Origin: Asterella californica
Lineage: Eukaryota; Streptophyta; Marchantiopsida; Marchantiales; Aytoniaceae
Direction: 5' to 3'
Assembly (NCBI GenBank): GCA_036924285.1
Contig: JAYKYS010000002.1
Span: forward strand, 4,464,001-4,528,000
DNA: 64,000 bases
Both the position numbers and the translations under genes were made by a program. Below are positions 32,411 through 43,227 of this stretch, piece by piece (position 1 is the stretch's first letter; every line of letters starts with the position of its first letter). The notes under the pieces are model-generated. The model searched no databases. It saw only the letters and a list, made by a program, of their open reading frames with translations, and was not told the DNA's origin.

Positions 32411-33246
32411 TCTCAATATGCTTGAGAGATTTGGTATGCTTGATTGCAAATCCATTGCGATACCATTAGAGCAAGGGGTAAAGCGAGGAGCAGAGGATGA
32501 TGAGTTACTTGATGATCTCCGCATGTATAGATAGATGGTTGGGAGTCTTATCTACTTGATTATCATAAGACCAGACTTGAGCTATGCCATCGGTATGATT
32601 ACTCAACTTATGCAATCACCACGGAGATCACATTTGGAGGCTCTCAAGCAGATCCTCCTCTACGTGGAGTTCTTGATGCAATACTGACTTCACATCGATA
32701 CGTTGGATCATTGTTGTTACATGGCTATGCTGATGCTGATTGGGTAGGGAGTGCTGACAAGAGATCCACATCATGTTACAGTTTTGGACTTGGAAGCGCT
32801 GCTATAAGCTGGGCTTCTAAGAAGCAACCTACAGTTGCTTTTTCATCCACAAAAGCAACGTATCGAGGAGCAACGGACGTAACATGCGAATTGATTTGAC
32901 TCCGATGTCTACTATATGATATTGGTGTGGAGTGTATAGATCTTGTTGTTGTATATATTGACAACAATAGCATCATGAAGTTGCTAGTAATCTTGTTTTC
33001 CATGCTAGGACGAAGCATATTGAGGTGCAATATCATTTCGTTAGAGAGAAGATCCTTGCAAGAGAGAGTGAGCTCAGTTATGTGAGCACAGGAGATCAGG
33101 TTGTCGATATATTTACTAAGGCAATGCCTAGAGATAAGTTTGATGCTTTCAGACATTGTCTAGGAGTACAAGATGTAGAGTCGAGCTTGAAAGGGAGTGT
33201 TGATATAGTCTCAAGCTCTAGTAGATTGACGTCTAATAATAGTTAA
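32411..33246 (+). pseudogene. Copia RNase H remnant
   Basis: LLHGYADADWVGSADKRSTS (about 32715) is the copia RNase H start with its catalytic Asp residues, followed by ISWASKKQPTVAFSSTKATY. The end is in another frame: HFVREKILARESELSYVST and DQVVDIFTKAMPRDKFDAF, which is the standard C-terminus. The final frame runs into the LTR. TGA 32897 and frameshifts disable it. Confidence 0.9.
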
Positions 33247-33426
33247 AATAGTTAGGATTGTTACGTATAGTTAGTTAGAGGGCTAACCCACCATTAAGGT
33301 TTCCTATGTACTCACCACTATATATACATGGAGAGGCGAAGTCTCTCTCATCTCATTCCCATTTACTTTCTTGTCTACTCGCTCTCTTATCTTGGAGTGT
33401 CTTCTTAGAAGTATGATCTTTCTACA
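33198..33426 (+). repeat. Copia 3' LTR (229 bp)
   Basis: It starts TGTTGATATAGTC after the purine run TTGAAAGGGAG and ends GATCTTTCTACA. It contains a TATA-like CACTATATATACATGGAG, which probably sets transcription start. It is collinear with 58767-58987. Confidence 0.87.
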
Positions 33427-35560
33427 CACACGTTCCAAAATGATATGTATATGAAATCCACTATCCTTCATAAGTCTCCTTCACTTGTTATACAAGAATG
33501 TTATTTCTCATCGAGAAGAAGAATAACACAAGAGAGCTTTGACCGCTTTCACATGACCTTGAACATAAGCTATGTAGTCAACCACTTCTTGTATCAAATA
33601 TGAAATAACTCTTTCTTCTTCGGCACTAAAAACCTCTACCATGAATTGTGAAAGTGGATGTTGCTCGACTTTAGTGTTTGTGTAGTGCCGGTTGGCATGA
33701 TGGAGTGAGTATCGATCTTTATTATTGCGATACAATTTGTGTGTGTATGTCATCCTCAATGTTTTATGTGTATGTGTGGTGTATCTCTGACAACGATGTA
33801 TATTGTGTAGCAATGTGTATGCGCATGATAGTATGCATAATGCATAAATTTTGTTAGAACTTGTCGATTGTAAGTTTTCTCTTAGAGCTTTTCTGTTTGA
33901 ATGCTAGGTCATGAAATAAGATTACTTCTTCTTATGATGCAAGATTGTATATTTGAAAAACTCAAAACTCAAAAAGTTAAAAATGTTAAAAGTCTAATAA
34001 GTTACATCTAATGTACAAGTCTAATAGCTAAGTGCCTCAAATACAAATATAAAGACTTGTCATAATTATTAACCAAACTTTACTTTGTAATGCCTCGATA
34101 TAGTCTACGTTCTTAGTTAATAATTTACTTAAGTGTACTTTATAAGTTATGAATGGTCTTTACTCATATATTTGAAATATAATTTTTTAAATATACAACT
34201 TTGGATCATTATTTCTTTTACTATGATGAGTAATCTAATCTGTATACAATAAAAAAGGACATAAAAAACTCATACAACTCTTAGATGATCATAAAACAAC
34301 CATTAGTTGATCACATAAATTTGAGTATAATTCTCTTGAACATGCTCATTTCGATTGTCATTTTCTTGAACAAGGCATAAAGTAGTTGAGTTTTCTTGGT
34401 TAAGGTTTAACCAACGAAGTAACAGTTCCAACCTGGAGGGGTTCACTAACGGTTCATATGTGTCTTCTACAACGATTAGTTGTAGAAAGATATTTATGAG
34501 TTTTACTTGATAATAGTGCGTGTCAAATTGTTAATAGCATAGTATTAGATTAGGATAAATGTAACTAGAATAGTAGTCAAAGGTATCTCATATTATACTT
34601 ATCATTAAAAATAACAAGCTCGAAAGAATAAGATCATACTATAAGTTAGAGTCTGTTGGGATTAGTTGATTAGGATTTTGTGATACACATATTATATATA
34701 TATATATATATCAGAATAGATGGATATCATAAAACACAAAGACTAGTAGCAATCATTAGGAGCGGGGCTATTGATATATTTTTTTCTCCTAGATATAAAT
34801 AGAAAATCCGAGGAATATATGAATACATCGGTACTCGATGTGAGAGTAAGGTGAGATTGCTTACGAGAAATCCTCTTATCGATATGATTGAGGTATATTA
34901 CTCTACTAGTAATATATTCAGGTATCCTTCAATCACATTGTTGTCTTGACCTAATCATTATCCAAGACAAAATATGCATGTGTGCTGTGATGTATGTAAT
35001 GTTATCTCAAGAGCGATCGGAATAGATGCATCTACCCGAGTTATTAGATTGTAATACACGTCTGTCTGTGAAGATCAACGTTGTGCAAGTCAAGTACGTC
35101 ATTACTTAATAATTTTAAATAATAGATAAAAATAACCACTAACATTGATTAATGTAAGGATAGACAACAATAATACCGAGAGAAAGTAACAAAAATCTTT
35201 AAAGAGATATAATGTTACAAGAAGATGAATCCCTATAGTGAAATTAATGTCCAAGTAGACAAGAACCTTGTTCGGGCATATTGATGGGAATGTAATGAAA
35301 ATACAAAAAATTTGTTTGATAGACACATAGTATTTCAAGAGCTACTTGCGGAGGCTAGATGAGAGGACTCTTTAAATCACATTCGTACGAATAATATGCA
35401 TGCTGGATTAACTTCTTGGAAATTTTTGCTCCATTAGTGATATTGGAATATATATATATATTAAATAAATTATACTAAATAAATTAACAAATTGAATTAT
35501 TATATGTTAGCTAAACCAAAAAGTGCAACAGGAGCCAAACTTAACCTATAAGTGCAAAGG
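33427..35560. other. AT-rich intergenic stretch
   Basis: No supported gene. It holds a (TA)n microsatellite at 34693-34712 and poly-T/A runs. Weak open frames (33508-33813 and 35102-35338, minus) have low-complexity or AT-driven composition. Confidence 0.6.
34693..34712. repeat. (TA)10 microsatellite
   Basis: Twenty alternating T and A bases, flanked by TTA and TCAGAATAG. Confidence 0.9.
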
Positions 35561-35566
35561 GTCCAG

Positions 35567-35611
35567 ATGCATATTCCCCTCTTCCGAACTTTAGAAGAGG
35601 TGATTATGCAT
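35567..35611. repeat. Hairpin of the dispersed CTCTTCC/GGAAGAG family, copy 1
   Basis: The arms ATGCATATTCCCCTCTTC (35567-35584) and GAAGAGGTGATTATGCAT (35594-35611) pair at 16 of 18 positions around a 9-base loop. Related hairpins are at 36431, 40288 and 61465. Confidence 0.7.
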
Positions 35612-36430
35612 GCCGCATATACCTATAAAAAATCAGATGAAAGCAAATATGTGGCATATTGCCACATATGTGGCGCAACCCCAAGTTTGACACTCCCTAC
35701 AGAAATATATATAAATGTATTATTGTTGATTTGGAAGTTAAGCTTCTCGAAATTAGGTTCTCCACTTGAAATCTACGGCCGCGATGCTGGGGCTGAGCGG
35801 ACCTCCATCGGATGGCTAGGATGGTGCTTGTTGATAGGTCCTTAGAACTCTGACCTAGCGCAGAGTATTGAAAACCTAAGTTTCATGGTGTGGGAACAGT
35901 CTAGCTGATGCGACATAAATCGTTCCTTACAATCGAAAGTTGAGTGTGGAGCTCCGAGGATGTAACGTTTACGCTGGATGTAACGTCTACTCGGACTCAT
36001 ACGAGCCCAAGTCAAAGATGACGATGGCGATGGGCATTACCCACTAACGCGATTGCTTTAGGAGTCTTCGATTCGAGCGCGGTTTGCATCGGGAGATTTA
36101 GGGCACTTGAGATTTCGTCAAATCTTTTAGTCTTCTGGTATTGATGGCCCGAGAGTAGGCCCTTCGTAGAGTTGAGCGAAGAATTGGCCTTTTAGCTGTT
36201 GTGTTTCTCTGGTTTTTTGCATTTGTGTGAAGAAACTATCGGTGTTGATCCTGCCAAGAGGCGTTACTACCTTGTCCCCCGTCTAGCAAGTAGGTGTCGG
36301 CAGGAGCATATACCGATGCCTGGCATCTGAATTAGTTGGCTCTTTCCTCGTAGGAGCTGACTCCAGACCGGTGCGCAGATTTATTCTGCTGTTGATCCTT
36401 TAAAAAAATAATTAATTTCGTGTCTATTTG
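35612..36430. other. Intergenic stretch, no gene recognised
   Basis: Less AT-rich than its left neighbour. It includes TATGTGGC/GCCACATA as an 8-bp inverted repeat with a 5-base spacer (about 35648-35668), and GTTGATCCTGCCA near 36246, a 13-base match to the start of plant 18S rRNA that does not extend. No coding frame is supported. Confidence 0.5.
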
Positions 36431-36456
36431 CCTCCTCCGTCGAAAGATGGAAGAGG
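36431..36456. repeat. Hairpin of the dispersed family, copy 2
   Basis: CCTCCTCCGTC, loop GAAA, GATGGAAGAGG: 9 of 11 positions pair. It is followed by ACGCTCCCCAA, a tag also found after copy 3 at 40327. Confidence 0.7.
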
Positions 36457-36532
36457 TCAATTTTACGCTCCCCAATAAATCGAGTCGGCAAAAGTTGCCA
36501 CAAAATAATGATATGGGAGAAAGAAACTAACT

Positions 36533-37829
36533 CTCTTCTGGGCCAACTACGCACAGGTATTTGGCTTTTGGCTGGTGCAGAGAATGTTAATGTCTAGACT
36601 TGTTTATGACCTCACACAGCTGGGGTCTTGAAAAGATAAAGCTGGAGCGGAAGACGCCTTTGTAGTGCAGCAAGGAACTGCAATCTGTGGACGAGTGATC
36701 TGCTCACTGGAGCGGCAAGCGGCTTTGTAGAGCAGCAAGGAACTCAATCAATCAGTGCAAGAGGGATCGCTGGAGCGGCAGGGGGCTTTGTAGAGCAGTA
36801 AGGAATTGCAATCAGTGCAAGAGGATCTGCTCGCTGAAATCCATCCTCCACATGAGCTAGCTTGTCGGACACATGGTTTCAACGCTAATAAAAGATCGTC
36901 CATAAAGATGCGGAGAAGGCCGCAACCTGGACTTTTAGAAAAGAGGAATGAGTTGCACAAAGCATAGGGAGAAGAATCTTTCCATGAAATCTCTTCTGGG
37001 CCAACTACGTACATGTATTGGGCTTTTGGCTGGTGCAGTGAATGTTAATGTCTAGACTTGTTTATGACCTCACACAGCTGGGGTCTTGAAAAGATAAAGC
37101 TGGAGCGGCAGACGCCTTTTTAGTGCAGCAAGGAACTGCAATCCGTGGACGAGTGATCTGCTCGCTGGAGCGGCAGGCGGCTTTGTAGAGCAGCAAGGAA
37201 CTCAATCAATCAGTGCAAGAGGGATCTGTTCGCTGGAGCGGCAGGGGGCTTTGTAGAGCAGTAAGGAACTGCAATCAGTGCAAGAGGATCTGCTCGCTGA
37301 AATCCATCCTCCACATGAGCTAGCTTGTCGGACACATGGTTTCAACGCTAATAAAAGATCGTCTTATGTCATAAAGATGCGGAGAAGGCCGCAACCTGGA
37401 CTTTTAGAAAAGAGGAATGAGTTGCACAAAGCATAGGGAGAAGAATCTTTCCATGAAATCTCTTCTGGGGCAACTACGTACATGTATTTGGCTTTTGGCT
37501 GGTGCAGTGAATGTTAATGTCTAGACTTGTTTATGACCTCACACAGCTTGAGTCTTGAAAAGATAAAGCTGGAGCGGCAGACGCCTTTGTAGTGCAGCAA
37601 GGAACTGCAATCCGTGGACGAGTAATCTGCTCGCTGGAGCGGCAGGCGGCTTTGTAGAGCAGCAAGGAACTCAATCAATCAGTGCAAGAGGGATCTGTTC
37701 GCTGGAGCGGCAGGCGGCTTTGTGGGGCAGTAGGGAACTGCAATCAGTGCAAGAGGATCTGCTCGCTGAAATCCATCCTCCACATGAGCTAGCTTGTCGG
37801 ACACATGGTTTCAACGCTAATAAAAGATT
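36533..37829. repeat. Higher-order tandem repeat: 3 units of about 460 bp, each with 3 submonomers of about 66 bp
   Basis: Units start at CTCTTCTGGG at 36533, 36991 and 37460 (458 and 469 bp); the third is cut after AATAAAAGAT at 37829. Within each unit the motif GCTGGAGCGGCAG, then GGCTTTGTAGAGCAG and CAAGGAACT, recurs three times: 36641, 36706, 36769; 37099, 37164, 37232; 37568, 37633, 37701. Spacings inside units are 63-68 bp. Unit-to-unit identity is clearly higher than submonomer identity. Minus-strand open frames sharing ALKPCVRQASSCGGW are by-products of the repeat. Confidence 0.9.
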
Positions 37830-38172
37830 TGGTTTGTAGTCATTAGCGTCTTTGTAATCCATAAACAATAAACAGTCAGGCTTGTATATTAAGGACATTT
37901 ACTTCCTTCTAAACGAGAGCGATCTTGTCTGAAGCGCTACACAAAGCGGATGATGAGTGCGGCACCCACATTCAGCAACGCAGATCTGCTACCTCCGACA
38001 AGATTCATGTCTGCTTCTTGGTGACGGACACAGATCTATCTCAAAGCCTACCAAGTATCTAATGGCCGAGACTCGAGTGCTTTAACCTTCCGAGGATAAA
38101 GAAAACGGAGCAAGGCTATTTCATGAGTCGAACTTCGGCATTGATTTCGAGCTCTACAGTTCAGGAGAAAGG
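37830..38172. other. Intergenic stretch after the tandem repeat
   Basis: No supported gene or repeat. It leads into the duplicated block starting near 38185. Confidence 0.5.
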
Positions 38173-38427
38173 ATGAGAGCAGATGATACTCGGCACTTGT
38201 ATGGAATATCATATCTGATGAAGAACTGCCGCGACCGTGGTCATTATCAGGTGAGGTACAATCACTTGCGGATTAACAAACCACGAACCAAATTTGACTG
38301 TGGTACAAGGATGCTCATCTTCATGATGACGGTGGATCAAAGTTTGTCCACCTTTTACCCTTGCGCGGACACGCAGTGGCCACTTCTGATTGCAGATATA
38401 CTGGGAAAGATCTCAACCGGGAAATAG
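38173..38427 (+). CDS. Hypothetical 84-residue ORF in a duplicated block
   Basis: ATG to TAG frame of mixed composition (GISYLMKNCRDRGHYQVRY, FDCGTRMLIFMMTVDQSL). No family recognised, no signal peptide or clear membrane segment. The DNA from about 38185 to 38450 resembles 38815 to 39070 (shared GAACTGC, GAACCGTGGCC, GACCAAAGTTTG and TTACCGGAT blocks), but the frame is not open in the second copy. That makes a real gene unlikely. Confidence 0.25.
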   Translation: MRADDTRHLYGISYLMKNCRDRGHYQVRYNHLRINKPRTKFDCGTRMLIFMMTVDQSLSTFYPCADTQWPLLIADILGKISTGK

Positions 38428-39070
38428 CCTACCGGATATGCAAACATCATGAGCTCTGTTTCTCCAACGGCGATGACTCACTTGAGATATTATGTGCAAC
38501 ACCTGTTACACAAAGGTAACAGGTACCTATCCCACTGGTTCATCAGAGGTTATTAAAGCGTCGACTTCGGGGATTCGCCCATGAATTCAAGTCGACTTCT
38601 TTATCTTCAATGCCTTCTGATACTTCATATGGCACATGCTGGCTACCTCTTTCCGTAGAGATTTCAATCAATGAGTTTGCTTCGAGGAATGATATATTCG
38701 AGGGTGAAGAGCACAAGTAATGAGAGACAGAAGATCTTTCTTTCCGATCAGGACAAATTTCAACGAGTTTATGCATTAGACTATTATGAGTTTGAGAAGT
38801 AGAATGAAACAACAGGATGCTCGGCTCTAGTATGAATTTCCAATTCAAGGAACTGCGTGAACCGTGGCCACTCTCACGAGTGTCATCACGTACGGAATAA
38901 TAACCAGCCAACAGTTGCTATTGACAGCAGTACCTTGTGAGCGTCCTCACCTCCGTTAGGAGTCGACCAAAGTTTGACCCAAGCTACCGTGAAGCGCACG
39001 GATAGACAGTGATCAGTTCTAATTTTAGATGGACAATTTCCTTACCGGATGCGTCAACAGCAACTGACGA
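38185..39070. repeat. Two diverged direct copies of a 260-bp block
   Basis: The blocks 38185-38450 and 38815-39070 share ordered motifs: GGATGCTCGGC-like start, GAACTGCG.GAACCGTGG, GATCAAAGTTTG/GACCAAAGTTTG, ACAGTGG/ACAGTGATCA, and CTACCGGAT/TTACCGGATG. Identity is perhaps 60-65% by eye. They may be old tandem copies of an unknown element or coding unit. Confidence 0.4.
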
Positions 39071-39158
39071 GATACAGTAGTCAAACAAACTTCTATTATG
39101 GTCAGTAGCAAGGAAGTAGATCGTCAAAAGTCAACCATCTCTCCGCAAGAATGCCCAC

Positions 39159-39223
39159 GATCGGCAGATTAAGTCTTGAAAAATGTTAGTAGATCATCCT
39201 CTCTTGCCCACAATCTGCCGATC
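39159..39223. repeat. 12-bp perfect inverted repeat
   Basis: GATCGGCAGATT (39159-39170) and AATCTGCCGATC (39212-39223) face each other across 41 bases. GCCCAC lies beside both arms. Confidence 0.75.
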
Positions 39224-39229
39224 AGGTAT

Positions 39230-40287
39230 GTACGTATATTCCACAAAATTCAATTCCTTCTGCACAATTTCGAGTGTAACCAGTATACCACCTCCGGGCA
39301 ACTCGTACCCATCCATCCACGGACCAAAACTTTTTCATTCAAGGTTATATCTACTGACAATTAGACGGATTTTCAGGGTAGCCAAGCCATACAAGCTCAG
39401 AAGACCATATAATTATCGTTCTTACGAAAAGCGAATGAAGGACGTCGGAAGTTGGTGGAAAACGAAAAGCCCTTACCGCTGCGACCAAGAGGCAGACGAA
39501 GTGCGTCGACATTTGTCATGAAGAGAACGGTCCCACCAGCTCTATCCTGTCTGGCTCATAGCTTTAGAAGACCATCAAAGCATCAATGGACGTTTCCGCG
39601 GACTTGTCCTACAAGTTCACGTTGACCTCTCTGCCTAGACGCGTTAGCACTGCGTGCAGTAGAGTTGAACGTAGACTGTTGGAACCATTGGAAGAGATTT
39701 TCCGAGTATTTTCTTACCATTGATAATTTTCTTCCTAGGTTTATCTACGTCTTGGTTCACTCCAGAGCTACATGACTAGATAAGTTTGTGATGGTGAGAA
39801 CAGAGGGGTCTGCTTCCGGTCGCGACAGGAAGTGGATGAAGTATGTTTCTCCTCGATCGGGAGTTACACACATCTAGTTTGCAGAGGAAAAGAAGACAAC
39901 AAGCGAGTATAAAAGATAAAAGTATAAAAGACAAAATATAACGAGTGGATTAGCTGTCGAGTGACATGGAGTCAAAGATCGTTTTAGTACATCGTTTGAT
40001 TTTTGTCTTCACGGTGTGTTTTGATGTTCTTGTTTAGGTTATAGAAATAAAGGTATATGTTAGATAAGATTTTATATATATTAAAACTTTTCTATAAACA
40101 TTAGGTATTAGGATAACCACAAGCTGTATCTGGATCCAGAGAAAACGCATAAATACAAGTGAAAAAACGTGCTTCTGAAAAAATCAAACCGAGTTCTTGT
40201 TCTCAAGAAATATCAGGGTATGAAGACATTAATTTTATTATCTAATTTTTCTGATTTATAGAATTAAATATAAATTAAACATACCAC
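39230..40287. other. Intergenic stretch, no gene recognised
   Basis: The open frames at 39176-39364 and 39183-39521 overlap in different frames and show no family. The right half is AT-rich. Confidence 0.5.
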
Positions 40288-40333
40288 CCTCTCCATCTGA
40301 AGATAGAGAGCGTGAATATATATATTCACGCTC
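40288..40333. repeat. Hairpin of the dispersed family (copy 3) fused to a perfect 26-bp palindrome
   Basis: CTCTCCATC with GATAGAGAG forms the hairpin. It runs into a perfect palindrome at 40308-40333, each half being GAGCGTGAATATA or its complement. CCCCAAAATTCATG follows, giving the tag ACGCTCCCCAA seen at 36431. Confidence 0.75.
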
Positions 40334-41457
40334 CCCAAAATTCATGTTGCATGCATATTTAACTGTAGACTTGTGTCTTACAAGACTAAGTGTGTTAACG
40401 AGAGACAGTGAAGAAGACCCCCGGGTACTGTCCGGTTATTTAATAAATAAAATACAAACAAACGAGAGAGATACGACAACAAAGATGATGCCCAAAAAAT
40501 TCTGCCCGTATGAAGTATTCTTTCAGTGTCACTTTGGAGTCTTCTTATATATGAATACTTTAGGGGTAGGCGAAGATCTCTTTTGCAGACCCCTAAAGCT
40601 TAAAGCCCTTTGTCCCTAAAGCCCTTTGTCAAATTGCACAAAGCGATCCCATTGACAAGGATAGACTGCTCGAGACCATTGATGGTGGTGTATTTAAATT
40701 AGGTGGTATATTTGAAATTTACCACAAAAAACTGTAAAAAGTTTTAAGGAAGTTATGAGAATCATTTTCGGTCAAGGATTGAATGGACCAACTAATACAG
40801 TTCAGGCGTTCTCAAATATGTGAGAGAACTGAAGGATAATGGCTCAGACGTACTAGTTGTTTTGTTGCCAAAAGTTTTTCTAAGCATTAGGTTCGATAAT
40901 TGGAGAGATCAGCGCACCTCGTAGTTTAGTTTTTCCCGAAAAAGCAAGAAACCTGAAGTGAAAAAAAGTTCAACTGATCTCTGCAGGCTCCATCAGGGTA
41001 GTCTCTCCAAGGATTTTACTGAGTTTAAGTGTGCGAGACGGTAGCATGGGTCCATTATCAGCAGATGTGGCTGATGGCTTCACTTTTTCCTGACGTGTAA
41101 TCTCACAAAATGACTCCACGTGCAGAAATACAAAAAAAGTGCCTTGAAAGACCGAGGTAAATGTGCTTGTATCAGTGATTTGAATTTTTGGAGAAAATAA
41201 TGTACTTCAAACCTCAAAAAACTCAACACGCGTGAGAGGTCCAGACTTCACCAAAAATCAGAAACCTTAATTGATAAAACTATAGTGCAACTTAGCCCTA
41301 ATAGAGTGGCAACGTTGACTTTTGGACAGCTCCTTTCTCACACGATCAGACGCTCTTCTCGTCGATGTGAAAATGCTCCACACCAGAAACACCTTAATCT
41401 TAACCACTTGTAGTCAAATGTCAGATCTACGATTCATCGTTCAGTTAAAGCCCGAGT
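40334..41457. other. Intergenic stretch
   Basis: No supported gene. AAAGCCCTTTGTC occurs twice in a row near 40598-40630. The 91-residue frame at 40344-40619 has no recognisable features. Confidence 0.5.
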
Positions 41458-41715
41458 GTGACTACTAGTGTTTTGGATGACCTAGAAGACATTACTTTGG
41501 TAGCACGTGGTAGACCAATCTCCTGTTATCTTTCTTCAGAGAATGATAGATACATAGGGAGAATGAGCTCATATAGAGTCATTCTCCCTAAGCCCTCTCA
41601 TGTAGTTGATCTTGATAGAGATCTTGGTAGAGATCTTGATGCAGTATGTGAGGAGATCAAATCAGACGTAGTTAGTCTCGATAGTGATCTTAGTGTCATG
41701 GCTCTCACACAGTGA
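41458..41715 (+). CDS. Hypothetical 85-residue ORF
   Basis: An open frame with an Asp-rich C-terminus (VVDLDRDLGRDLDAVCEE) from a repeated GATCTTG/GATAGAGATCTTG unit. It also spans an 11-bp inverted repeat (AGGGAGAATGA/TCATTCTCCCT). The start codon is not ATG. No family recognised; it may be an element fragment. Confidence 0.25.
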   Translation: MTTSVLDDLEDITLVARGRPISCYLSSENDRYIGRMSSYRVILPKPSHVVDLDRDLGRDLDAVCEEIKSDVVSLDSDLSVMALTQ

Positions 41716-42074
41716 AGCGATGAAGAAAGCACTGACTCGTTTGAATTCGAATGATTATGAGAAGATTATTGCTTATTGTTACTTGTGATATACACTAGGA
41801 CGCTAGAGTCTCCGATCTCTGATACACTAGGACGTCAAAAGTCTATAATCCAATCTGGACAATCCTTTCGATGATCAGATTGACCTTCTGAATTAATCTT
41901 CAATGATCATCCTGATGATATTTTCCGGATCGTCCTCTAAGTTGTAAGTGAAGACTAAAGATAACATTTACCCCCCTTCTTTGCTTGATAATTGTCCTCA
42001 ATCATCTGTCTTTTTTCCTACCAAATCATCTTGATCTGGCGTAGATTTAAGTCGTTCGGAGTGTCCAGCTTCAG

Positions 42075-42320
42075 TCATTCTTTCCTCTTGGTCTTTGGAT
42101 GACTTATTGCTTGATCGAGTAGATTCATCTGTTGGCATGTAGGTGCACCAACATATGCTTCTTTCATGACAGACGTCATCTCATTACAGATCCATATCAC
42201 ATGTAACCTCATGTCGTTCACTTCTCCTGCTCTTCGAGCTTGTTTAACCATCTGGATCAGATACTTGTCCTCAGCTATGCTTAATTTTGCATCCTTGTCC
42301 GGATCTCCTCCTAACTCCAT
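42075..42320 (-). CDS. Hypothetical 81-residue minus-strand ORF
   Basis: ATG-started on the minus strand, with soluble, helical composition (KYLIQMVKQARRAGEVND, MTSVMKEAYVGAPTCQQMN). No domain recognised. It lies on the same strand as the gypsy integrase remnant at 45890-46500 and could be a piece of gag of that element, but no Gag motif is visible. Confidence 0.3.
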   Translation of the reverse strand: MELGGDPDKDAKLSIAEDKYLIQMVKQARRAGEVNDMRLHVIWICNEMTSVMKEAYVGAPTCQQMNLLDQAISHPKTKRKE

Positions 42321-42354
42321 GTTCAGATGCTTAGGAAGATCGATTAGCTCTTCC

Positions 42355-43227
42355 TTCCTCCCCTAGCGCTTGGATACTGATCAGCTGTTTGATTGTGCTA
42401 TTTCTCATGGTGTCGTGTTGTGACACAACTCGTATGTGAATTTAGCGTAGGACTTGTATTGTATTGATTGTTTATGTTCCATGAACTTTTTTGTGTAACT
42501 CGTCAGACGGCGAATTATGTATCATGTTTGCTGTTTTTGAGGTGTGAGATTACACGGTAATGAGACGTGCTAGCTCAGTGATCTGTGGACATTCGCATGA
42601 GTTCTCTTGTCGTCAAATTTGCATATAAGATAGAAGGTCAAAGGTTCGTGAGGGTATTCTTCTTTGCTTGCTGTTTCGTGAGTGTTTCTTAGTGTTCAAC
42701 ATGGATGGTAAAGAGCTATGAGAGTTGTATTCATGGATGGAGGATTTATCCAAGTTTTGAATCTTTCATTCCTCAATTTTCAGGTTCCGGATATCTCTTA
42801 CATTTCCTCCCCTAGCGCTTGGATATTGATCAGCTGTTTTATTGTGCTTTTTCTCACGGTGTCGTGTTGTGACACGGCTCGTATGTGAATTTAGAGTAGA
42901 ACTTGTATTGTATTGATTTTTTATGTTCCGCGAACTTTTTCATGTAACTCATCAGACGGCGTATTATGTATCACATTTGTGGTTATTTGGGATGTGAGAT
43001 TACATAATAATGAGAAGTGCTAGCTCTGTGATCTGTGGGCATTCGCATGAGTTCTCTTGTAGTAAAATCTTATATAAGATAGAAGATCAAAGGTTCGTGG
43101 GGGTATTCTTCCTTGCTTGGTGTTTCGTGAGTGTTTCTTAGTGTTCTACATGGAGGGTAAAGATCCATGAGAGTTGTATTCATGGATGGAGGATTTATCC
43201 AAGTTCTGAATCTTTCATTCCTGAATT
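42355..43227. repeat. Tandem duplication, unit 449 bp
   Basis: TTCCTCCCCTAGCGCTTGGA starts both copies (42355 and 42804). The copies align throughout, about 90% identical by eye, including GTGTCGTGTTGTGACAC and TTGTATTCATGGATGGAGG. The second copy ends near 43227 (TTTCATTCCT). A nested inverted repeat, GTGTCG..GTGACAC, is in each copy. Confidence 0.88.

Larger units (their letters stand above)
30311..33426. mobile_element. Rearranged Ty1/copia element: integrase inverted, RT to 3' LTR forward
   Basis: Integrase sequence is on the minus strand (30311-30840) and RT, RNase H and a 3' LTR are on the plus strand (31641-33426). In an intact copia element these lie in one direction in the order integrase, RT, RNase H. 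The simplest reading is an inversion inside one element, or two fragments side by side. The LTR is only 229 bp and has a homologue at 58767. Confidence 0.8.

Noticed and set aside
36244..36260. GTTGATCCTGCCA, identical to part of the start of 18S rRNA
   Set aside because: The match stops after about 13 bases on both sides; no further rRNA sequence follows, so it is likely chance.
36533..37829. Array considered as a CRISPR-like or direct-repeat/spacer array
   Set aside because: Submonomers are 63-68 bp with no constant short repeat and variable spacer; plant context; it is a higher-order tandem repeat.
36748..37898. Two minus-strand frames with a shared 30-residue Cys/Ser-rich segment
   Set aside because: The similarity comes from the tandem DNA repeat; start and stop positions are not conserved among units.
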